Positions 58,082 to 64,000 of a stretch of DNA of 64,000 nt are shown in pieces. The stretch lies in assembly GCF_020217485.1 (NCBI RefSeq), contig NZ_JAEKMI010000014.1:62001-126000 (forward strand). The letters are read 5' to 3'. The translations under genes and the position numbers were made by a program. Under the pieces are notes generated by a model that searched no databases, was not told the origin of the DNA, and was given only the letters and a program-made list of their open reading frames with translations. The number at the start of each line of letters is the position of its first letter. The stretch's first letter is position 1. Source of the DNA: Mycobacterium sp. WUMAC-067. GTDB taxonomy: Bacteria > Actinomycetota > Actinomycetes > Mycobacteriales > Mycobacteriaceae.

Positions 58082-59352
58082 GCCAGCGTGAACTCCAGGT
58101 GCAGTTCGGTCAGACCGCGCAGGATGTACGTCGGAACATATTGGTAGCGGCGGTCATTCGCCGGACCGTGCTTGTCCTCGTTGATCCTGATGTCGGTCGT
58201 GCGGTCGAGCAGCCGCTCGAGCGCCACCCGGGTTTCGGCCCGCGCCAGCGGCGCGCCCGGGCAACTGTGAATTCCGCGGCCGAAGGAGATGTGCTGTCGG
58301 GCGTTCTTGCGCGCCGGGTCGAACGTGGCGGGGTCCTCGAAGCGACGCGGGTCGCGGTTGGCGGCCGCCTGCACGATCATCACGGTGCTGCCCGCCGGCA
58401 GGTCGACCCCACCGACGGTGGCCGGCACCCGGTTCATCCGGAAGTCGCCCTTGACCGGGCTCTCGTGGCGCAGCGACTCCTCGATGAAATTGGGTAGCAG
58501 GCTGCGGTCCTTGCGCAACTGCGCCTGGACGTCGGGCCGCTCCCCCAACGTCTGCAGCGCGGCACCGAGCAACCGCACGGTGGTCTCCTGGCCGGCCGAG
58601 AAGACGTTGGCCGCCACGCGCGCCACGTCCTCGACCTCCGGGATCGAGCCGTCGGGGAAGGTGGCGGTCGCCAGGCCGGTCAGCACGTCGTCGCGGGGCT
58701 CGCGGCGACGGTCCCGCACGTAGTCGGAGAAGAGGCCGTAGAGGAATTCCAGCGGGCTGTGCGCCAGCGATTCCTTGCCGGTGCCGCCCACGCCGCCACC
58801 CGAGTGCTCGCGGATGCCCTTGATGAATTTGTCGCGATCTTCCATGGGGACGCCCAGCAGATCGGCGATCACCAGCAGCGTGAAGGGCCCGGCGAAGCCC
58901 TTGATCCATTCGCCGTGGCCGGGCGCCAGGAACTCGTCGAGCGCCTGGTCGGCGAGCGCCCACATCGCGTCCTCGTTCTCCTTGAGGCGCTTCGGGGTGA
59001 TCAGCCGCATCAGCAGGGAGCGGTGGTTGGTGTGGGTCGGCGGGTCGAGCGTGGGCAGCTGGTCGCTGAAGGGCAGCTCGTCGCGATGCCGCTCGATCAG
59101 CTCGGTGACGTCGTCACCCTCGAGCGGCACCGGAAAGCCGGGGAAGGGCCCGGTCACCGAGATGCACGACGACCACGTCTCGGCGTCGTTGAGCACCGCG
59201 CAGGCCTCGTCCCAGCCGGTGATCATGGTGACGTCGTGATGGCTCTCCCGCGTGACGGGGCACCGCTGACGCAGCGCCTCGTAGTAGGGGTACGGGTCTT
59301 CGATGAGCTCGCTGCCGCGGAAGAAATCCAACTCGGAGAATTCCCTCGTCAT
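58078..59352 (-). CDS. Cytochrome P450
   Basis: A 424-residue class I P450. The I-helix is SAGQETTVRLL, ExxR is EESLRHESP and the heme loop is SFGRGIHSCPGAP (Cys at about 364). It is close to the 12143-13438 P450 in length and motif order (SPVK.D.R..R). ATG 59352 (MTREFSELDFF) is chosen, with AGGAG upstream. The frame beyond it is antisense noise. It is translationally coupled to its ferredoxin. Confidence 0.9.
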   Translation of the reverse strand: MTREFSELDFFRGSELIEDPYPYYEALRQRCPVTRESHHDVTMITGWDEACAVLNDAETWSSCISVTGPFPGFPVPLEGDDVTELIERHRDELPFSDQLPTLDPPTHTNHRSLLMRLITPKRLKENEDAMWALADQALDEFLAPGHGEWIKGFAGPFTLLVIADLLGVPMEDRDKFIKGIREHSGGGVGGTGKESLAHSPLEFLYGLFSDYVRDRRREPRDDVLTGLATATFPDGSIPEVEDVARVAANVFSAGQETTVRLLGAALQTLGERPDVQAQLRKDRSLLPNFIEESLRHESPVKGDFRMNRVPATVGGVDLPAGSTVMIVQAAANRDPRRFEDPATFDPARKNARQHISFGRGIHSCPGAPLARAETRVALERLLDRTTDIRINEDKHGPANDRRYQYVPTYILRGLTELHLEFTLA

Positions 59353-59378
59353 CCCCTGCTCCTTGAATCTCGGCGAGT

Positions 59379-59393
59379 GAGAACGTGCCTCTC
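59379..59393. promoter_or_regulatory. Degenerate operator-like site GAGAAC-N3-CCTCTC
   Basis: Nine of 12 operator positions match, with GAGA...TCTC ends kept. It lies 26 bases upstream of the P450 ATG, just downstream of a TAATAC hexamer on the minus strand. It is the weakest member of the proposed set. Confidence 0.25.
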
Positions 59394-59488
59394 GCAGATG
59401 AGTATTACATTTCCATAGGGGCACGGTGATCGTCAACGCGGGTCCGGCCCGGCACGGCCAAACGAGCGCTTTGCCCCGGGACAGCCGG

Positions 59489-60016
59489 TCAGCTGGCGGG
59501 CACCAGATCGGCGGCGACCGACGGCCACGCCAACAGCCCACTGCGGAAGGTCTCGACGTGGCCCACCGGAATCGGCGGCGCCCCTCCGATATTCGAGGCG
59601 GCCGCCAGGGCCTTGGCCTTGAACGTCTGCGCGGCCGTGCTCAGCTGGTGTTGCACCAGGCCGACGCTGTCGTCGAGTTCGGACGGCCAGTTCTCGCCCC
59701 ACAGCGTGACCTCGGTGACGCCGTGATCGAGGGCCTGCAGGACGCCCTGGCGCACCCGCGGATCACAGCCGAACAGGTCGGCCGCGGCCGCCAGGGCCTG
59801 CGGGCGGGGGCGCGAATGCGCCGATGCCAGCGCGTCCTCAAGGTCGAGCACCCGGGCCCCGACGATCTGCAGGGGCCGGGCGTCGGGCTGGTCCGCCAGA
59901 TCCATCAAAAGCACGGTGACGTCCCATCCCGCCATCGACCGGTCGAAGAGCCAGCCGCCGGCGAATCTCACCACGTCGATGACGGTGGCGGCGACGACGT
60001 CGAGCCGGTATCTCAT
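59489..60016 (-). CDS. Conserved hypothetical protein coupled to TetR
   Basis: A 175-residue soluble protein, not recognised. MRYRLDVVAATVIDVVRFAGGWLFDRSMAGWDVTVLL suggests an alpha/beta fold with a conserved Asp-rich turn (DLADQPDARPLQIVGARVLDLEDAL). There is no signal peptide or span. I chose ATG 60016, overlapping the tetR stop by ATGA. The tight coupling suggests that it works with that regulator, perhaps as a modulator. The frame to 60115 overlaps tetR. Confidence 0.6.
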   Translation of the reverse strand: MRYRLDVVAATVIDVVRFAGGWLFDRSMAGWDVTVLLMDLADQPDARPLQIVGARVLDLEDALASAHSRPRPQALAAAADLFGCDPRVRQGVLQALDHGVTEVTLWGENWPSELDDSVGLVQHQLSTAAQTFKAKALAAASNIGGAPPIPVGHVETFRSGLLAWPSVAADLVPAS

Positions 60017-60627
60017 GTCGTCGCGGTTTTCTTCGGCGGCGCGAAGTCCCGCGCCAGCGTCTCGGCGTACTGCTTGAACACCTCGGGTAGCGGTATCGAA
60101 GGATCGAGCAACCATGTGGTTTCCATTCCGTGGACAAAGGCGAGAATTTCTATCGCCTTGAGGGCGGGGTCGATGTCTTCGCGGTACCGGCCCTCGGCCT
60201 GACCGCGACGGATGAGGTCGATGACGATGTCGGTCGCGGCGCGGTGGCGGGCCAGCATGCGGTCATGCAACGGCGCCTCGGGAAGAATGCTCTCGACCAG
60301 CAAGACCGTGAACGTGCCCACCATGTCCGGTGCCCGACTGAAGCGGTCGGCGACCCGGGTGATCTCGACGAGGAGATCGCCGGCGCGGTCGGCATGGGAA
60401 TCGTCGTCGAGGTCACGCGCGTCCAAGACCGCGTGCAGCAGCTGCTCCTTCGATTCGAAGTGATGCAGCAGCCCCGCCGGGGTGACCCCGGCTTCACCGG
60501 CGATCTGGGCGAGCGTCGTGTTACGCCAGCCGTTGCGGGTGAGGAGGCGTTGGGCGACGTCGAGGATCCGCTGCTTGCGGTCCTCACCCTTGGCGAGGAG
60601 CGTGTCGTAACGCCGGGCGACGGCCAA
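60013..60627 (-). CDS. TetR/AcrR family transcriptional regulator
   Basis: A 204-residue regulator. The helix-turn-helix region is RILDVAQRLLTRNGWRNTTLAQIAGEAGVTPAGLLHHFESKEQLL (residues 20-64). Residues 100-195 form the ligand domain. It starts at TTG 60627 with AGGAG five bases before. It is downstream of the thiolase on the same strand and has palindromic DNA in its own promoter. It is one of three TetR genes here that could recognise the GAGAAT operator. Confidence 0.86.
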   Translation of the reverse strand: MAVARRYDTLLAKGEDRKQRILDVAQRLLTRNGWRNTTLAQIAGEAGVTPAGLLHHFESKEQLLHAVLDARDLDDDSHADRAGDLLVEITRVADRFSRAPDMVGTFTVLLVESILPEAPLHDRMLARHRAATDIVIDLIRRGQAEGRYREDIDPALKAIEILAFVHGMETTWLLDPSIPLPEVFKQYAETLARDFAPPKKTATT

Positions 60628-60667
60628 ATGGACTCCTGAAGCAATGGGGCACGATCGGCGGGCTCAA

Positions 60668-60719
60668 CCAACCTAGTGAACACACAGTAAGTTAGTTTGG
60701 CCGCTGTGACAAGGGTCAC
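60668..60719. promoter_or_regulatory. tetR promoter region with inverted repeats
   Basis: CCAACCTA (60668-60675) and TAGTTTGG (60693-60700) form inverted arms with one mismatch. GTGAC-aagg-GTCAC (60706-60719) is a perfect palindrome. Both lie in the 124-base gap upstream of tetR and are candidates for autoregulation. Confidence 0.45.
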
Positions 60720-60751
60720 CGCGGGAGTGGTTCTCGCGAGAGTGGGTGTGG

Positions 60752-61906
60752 CTAGCTGACGAGCTCGACCAGCGTCGCGTTGGCGGTGCCCCCGCCCTCG
60801 CACATGGTTTGCAGCCCGTAACGAATCCCGTTGTCGCGCATGTGATACGCCATGCGGGTCATGAGCACCGCGCCCGAAGCACCCAGCGGGTGTCCCAGCG
60901 CGATGGCACCGCCCAGCGGATTCATCCGGGCGGGGTCCGCGCCGGTCTCCGCCAGCCACGCCAACGGCACCGGGGCGAAGGCCTCGTTGACCTCGAACAC
61001 GCCCACCTCGGACAGCGCGACGCCGGCCTTGCTCAGCACCTTCTCGGTCGCCGGGATGGGCCCGGTGAGCATGAGCACCGGATCCGCCCCGGTCACCGCG
61101 CCCGCCAGGTAACGCACGATCGGGGTCAGGCCCAGCTCGACCGCCATCTCGGCGGTGGTCACCAACAACGCGGCGGCGCCGTCGGAGATCTGCGAGGAAT
61201 TGCCGGCATGGATTACGCCGTCCTCGGCGAAGGCGGGCTTGAGCGCGGCCAGCTTCTCCACACTGCTTCCGCGCCGCACGCCCTCGTCGGCGGCCACGAC
61301 GTTGTTCTCGGCCCCGTCGACGAATACCGGCACGATCTGGTCGGTGAACGCGCCGCCGTCCTGGGCCGCGGCCGCACGCTCGTGGGACTCGACGCTGTAT
61401 TCGTCGAGCCGGGTGCGGGAGAAGCCCCACTTCTTGGCGATCATCTCCGCCGACAGGCACTGATTGAAAGAGAAATCGTCATAGCGGGCAAGCACTTTCG
61501 GGCCATAGGGCATGCCGGAGGCGCGTGCCGAACCGAGTGGGACTCGGCTCATGACCTCGACGCCGCCGGCCACGACGACGTCCTGCTGACCCGACATCAC
61601 CGCCTGCACGGCGAAGTCCAGCGCCTGCTGGCTGGAACCGCAGGCGCGGTTGACGGTGGTCCCGGGAATGCTTTCCGGCCAGCCGGCGGCCAACACCGCA
61701 TAGCGGCCGATGTTGCTGGACTGGTCGCCCACCTGGGAGACACAGCCCCACACCACGTCGTCGACGATCTCGGGGCCGATGCCGGTGCGTTCCACGAGTT
61801 CGTTGAGGACGACCGCGGCCAGGTCGGCGGCGTGCATGCCGGAAAGTGCGCCGTTGCGCTTGCCGACCGCAGTGCGGACGGCCTCGACGATGACTGTTTC
61901 ACGCAT
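60752..61906 (-). CDS. Acetyl-CoA acyltransferase (thiolase), FadA type
   Basis: A 384-residue degradative thiolase with all catalytic residues: NRACGSSQQ (nucleophile Cys), GGAIALGHPLGASG (His) and TMCEGGG (second Cys). It should cleave a 3-ketoacyl-CoA to acetyl- or propionyl-CoA. It is distinct from the FadA at the left edge. ATG 61906. It follows an ACAD gene on the same strand after a repeat element and precedes tetR. Confidence 0.88.
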   Translation of the reverse strand: MRETVIVEAVRTAVGKRNGALSGMHAADLAAVVLNELVERTGIGPEIVDDVVWGCVSQVGDQSSNIGRYAVLAAGWPESIPGTTVNRACGSSQQALDFAVQAVMSGQQDVVVAGGVEVMSRVPLGSARASGMPYGPKVLARYDDFSFNQCLSAEMIAKKWGFSRTRLDEYSVESHERAAAAQDGGAFTDQIVPVFVDGAENNVVAADEGVRRGSSVEKLAALKPAFAEDGVIHAGNSSQISDGAAALLVTTAEMAVELGLTPIVRYLAGAVTGADPVLMLTGPIPATEKVLSKAGVALSEVGVFEVNEAFAPVPLAWLAETGADPARMNPLGGAIALGHPLGASGAVLMTRMAYHMRDNGIRYGLQTMCEGGGTANATLVELVS

Positions 61907-61944
61907 ATCTCTACTCCGATCGCTGCGCCCAACTATCCCATGAT

Positions 61945-62006
61945 CGCCGAGCGTGTACTGAGGGCGAAAAACTCGCCAAAAATTCGCCGTGGCTGCACGT
62001 TCGCCG
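61945..62006. repeat. Single diverged copy of the palindromic repeat
   Basis: CGCCGAGCGTGTACTG on the left and GCTGCACGTTCG on the right resemble the arms of the 26-bp repeat family, with a 30-base AT-richer centre. It fills most of the 107-base gap between the fadE stop and the thiolase start, and contains GGCGAAAAACTCGCC, itself an imperfect hairpin. Confidence 0.45.
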
Positions 62007-62013
62007 TCAGTGC

Positions 62014-63180
62014 TTAGTAGCTCCTCGGCAGCTTCAGGACGTTGGCGCCCAGGAAGTTCAAAATCATCTCCTGGCTCACGGGCGCGATCTTCATCAGCCG
62101 GGCCTCACGGAAGTAGCGCGTGATGTGGTATTCCTCGGCGTAACCCATGCCGCCGTGGGTTTGCAACGCCCGGTCCGCGGCGGTGAAGCCCGCGTCGGCG
62201 CACAGGTATTTGGCCGTATTGGCCTCGCGCCCACAGGATTTGCCGTTGTCATACAACCAGGTGGCCTTGCGCAGCATCAGCTCGGCCGCATCGAGCCGGG
62301 CCAGGGAATCGGCGAGCGGAAACTGCAGGCCCTGGTTCATCCCGATGGGCCGGCCGAAGACCTCACGCTCGTTGCCGTACTTCACCGCCTTCTCCAGCGC
62401 CACCCGGCCGATACCGAGGGCTTCGGCCGCGATCAGCATCCGCTCCGGGTTCAGACCGTCGAGGATGTACTGGAATCCCTTGCCCTCCTCGCCGACTCGG
62501 TCGGAGACCGGCACCTCGAGATTGTCGATAAACAGTTCGTTGGAGCTGACGGCGTTGCGGCCCATCTTGCGGATCGGGCGGATGTCGATTCGGCTACGGT
62601 CGAGGTCCGTGAGGAACAGCGTCATCCCGTCGGTCTTCTTGGTGACCTCGTCATAGCTTTGGGTTCGGGTCAGCAACAGGATCTTGTCGGACTCCATCGC
62701 CTTGGAGATCCACACCTTGCGACCGTTGACGATGTAGCGATCGCCGTCACGCTTGGCAAACGTGGTGATGCGGGAAGTGTCAAGCCCCGCACCAGGTTCG
62801 GTCACACCGAAGCAGACGTGCACCTCGCCGGTCGCGACCGCGGGCAACGTTCGGGCCTTGAGCTCATCGGAGCCGTGCACCACCACCGGCTGCATGCCGA
62901 AGATGGACAGGTGGATCGAGCTGGCGGCGTTCATCGCACCGCCGGATTTGGCGACCTCCTCGAGCAGGATTGTCGCTTCGGTGATTCCGAGGCCATGGCC
63001 GCCGTATTCGGTGGGGATGGTCATTCCCAACCAGCCGCCGTCGGCGATGGCGCGGTAGAACTCGGTCGGAAATTCGTGCGCCTGGTCTTTTTCCATCCAG
63101 TACTGGTCGTCGAACTTGCGCGCCAATTCCGCGACCGACCGACGGATCAGTTCCTGGTCATCGGTCAGCTCAAAGTTCAT
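62014..63180 (-). CDS. Acyl-CoA dehydrogenase, FadE type
   Basis: A 388-residue ACAD. It has VCFGVTEPGAGLDTSRITT (FAD loop), VNGRKVWISKAMESD and QTHGGMGYAEEYHITRYFREARLMKIAPVSQEMILNFLG. The EGTxxIQ segment of medium-chain enzymes is replaced by PVSQEM, as in a known ACAD subgroup, so the catalytic base lies elsewhere. ATG 63180 (MNFELTDDQEL) is used on family grounds. GTG 63198 is the longer alternative. It is not related closely to the other FadE proteins here. Confidence 0.85.
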   Translation of the reverse strand: MNFELTDDQELIRRSVAELARKFDDQYWMEKDQAHEFPTEFYRAIADGGWLGMTIPTEYGGHGLGITEATILLEEVAKSGGAMNAASSIHLSIFGMQPVVVHGSDELKARTLPAVATGEVHVCFGVTEPGAGLDTSRITTFAKRDGDRYIVNGRKVWISKAMESDKILLLTRTQSYDEVTKKTDGMTLFLTDLDRSRIDIRPIRKMGRNAVSSNELFIDNLEVPVSDRVGEEGKGFQYILDGLNPERMLIAAEALGIGRVALEKAVKYGNEREVFGRPIGMNQGLQFPLADSLARLDAAELMLRKATWLYDNGKSCGREANTAKYLCADAGFTAADRALQTHGGMGYAEEYHITRYFREARLMKIAPVSQEMILNFLGANVLKLPRSY

Positions 63181-63218
63181 TCCAGCCACTGGTGGCACTC
63201 CTCGTCCTCAGCGCGAGA

Positions 63219-63266
63219 AGACGCAGAATCGCACGAATTCCTCCCGAACAGTGCGATTCTGCGTCT
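63219..63266. repeat. Long inverted repeat between amidohydrolase and fadE
   Basis: AGACGCAGAATCGCAC (63219-63234) and its exact complement (63251-63266) form a 16-bp perfect stem with a 16-base loop. After one mismatch the pairing continues for about five more pairs. It lies between two leftward genes. It could process or attenuate the mRNA, or be a dispersed intergenic repeat. Confidence 0.7.
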
Positions 63267-63276
63267 GCTCGCCAGA

Positions 63277-64000
63277 TCAGTCCTTATTGCCGGAAAGGGC
63301 CTTGGCGTTGGCCGCGAAATCCGCGAAGGACGAGCCGCCTCGGCTGTCCTTGTCGTGGCCCTGGGCCTTGATGGACACATCGTGCCCCTCGGCGGCTTTG
63401 CGCAGCGCACCGACGGTCGCCTGTTCGCGCGAAATGTGCGTGAAGGGGTCGAACGAGTACCAGCGCATAGCGTTCTCGTAGGTCATCTTGTTGATCTCGT
63501 CGTCGGGAACGCCATTGAGGGACAAGACATCCCAGAGCTCTTCCGGCGCACCCGGCCACATCGAGTCGCTGTGCGGGTAGTCGGCTTCCCAACAGATGTT
63601 GTCGATGCCGATCATGTTGCGCAGCGCCACGCCAACCTTGTCGCTGATGAAGCAGGTCAGGAAGTGGTCGCGGAAAACCTCGCTGGGCAGCTTGCCCTTG
63701 AAGTCCTGGTGCGTCCAGGCGGAGTGCATTTCGAAGGTCCGGTCCGCGCGCTCTAGGAAGTAGGGGATCCAGCCGGTTCCGCCCTCGGACAGCGCGATCT
63801 TCAGGTCCGGGTACTCCTTGATCGGCTTGGACCACAACAGGTCCGCGGCGGCCTGCACGATGTTCATCGGCTGCAGCGTGATCATCACGTCCATCGGCGC
63901 ATCGGGCGCGGTGATGGCCAGACGGCCCGACGATCCGATGTGCACGTTCATCACGGTGTCGGTGTCGCACAACGCCTTCCACAACGGAGCCCAATAGTCG
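63277..64000 (-). CDS. Amidohydrolase-2 family protein, 3' part only
   Basis: The gene enters from the right edge. About 240 C-terminal residues are visible. MNVHIGSSGRLAIT, KIALSEGGTGWIPYFLERAD and ICWEADYPHSDSMWPGAPEEL (strand 8 Asp present) match the amidohydrolase-2 family. TYENAMRWYSFDPF follows as usual, with a 35-residue polar tail. It is upstream of fadE 62014 on the same strand and separated from it by a strong hairpin. Confidence 0.84.
   Translation of the reverse strand, partial: DYWAPLWKALCDTDTVMNVHIGSSGRLAITAPDAPMDVMITLQPMNIVQAAADLLWSKPIKEYPDLKIALSEGGTGWIPYFLERADRTFEMHSAWTHQDFKGKLPSEVFRDHFLTCFISDKVGVALRNMIGIDNICWEADYPHSDSMWPGAPEELWDVLSLNGVPDDEINKMTYENAMRWYSFDPFTHISREQATVGALRKAAEGHDVSIKAQGHDKDSRGGSSFADFAANAKALSGNKD

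Overview
The window is about 66% GC and reads as chromosome from a mycobacterium, most likely a slow-growing nontuberculous species. The basis is recall of the left end: fadA, dapC, three SRPBCC proteins, far and pdc lie in the same order as M. tuberculosis Rv0859 to Rv0853c. An mce operon, Mce-associated proteins, an LpqH-type lipoprotein, FadD/FadE proteins and several P450-ferredoxin pairs fit the same group. No rRNA, tRNA, CRISPR array, insertion sequence or integrase was found.

1-6.1 kb: conserved block. The 5' end of fadA is divergent from dapC, with palindromic repeats between them. Then come SRPBCC proteins around far, and pdc. 6.1-12 kb: a leftward operon (amidohydrolase, acyl-CoA ligase, small protein, Bfd-like ferredoxin), a lipoprotein, an enoyl-CoA hydratase with a secreted protein, and a TetR regulator. 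12-16.6 kb: a P450, then a four-gene leftward operon coding for oxidase subunit III and IV homologues and two paralogous six-span membrane proteins, but no oxidase subunit I or II. A TetR gene diverges from it across an 18-bp perfect palindrome. 16.6-29 kb: secreted proteins, a Mce-associated (Mam) pair and a complete leftward yrbEA-yrbEB-mceABCDEF lipid-importer operon. A second Mam pair lies at 35-37 kb.

29-64 kb: an accessory catabolic region. It holds CaiB-type CoA transferase, aldehyde dehydrogenase, SDR, three P450-ferredoxin sets, two FadE subunits side by side plus two more FadE genes, three HIBADH-type dehydrogenases, three amidohydrolases, a Rieske ferredoxin, a NuoF-like flavoprotein with its own ferredoxin, a DUF35-thiolase fusion (Ltp2-like aldolase), a thiolase and two alpha/beta hydrolases. 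Together these look like import (Mce), CoA activation (FadD, CaiB), oxidation (P450, SDR, ALDH), beta-oxidation-like steps (FadE, ECH, FadA) and retro-aldol or C-C cleavage of a lipid or isoprenoid/steroid-like substrate. The substrate cannot be read from sequence.

The main system-level signal is a recurring operator, GAGAAT-N3-ATTCTC. It is perfect at 9545 and 39043, has one mismatch at 32088 and 41377, and is weaker at 32265, 51695 and 59379. Each copy is upstream of a catabolic operon, and several overlap a TAnnnT -10 hexamer, so one repressor may control the whole scattered set. A second signal is a family of 26-bp palindromes in tandem pairs with a 30-bp period, at 411, 36766 and 54345.
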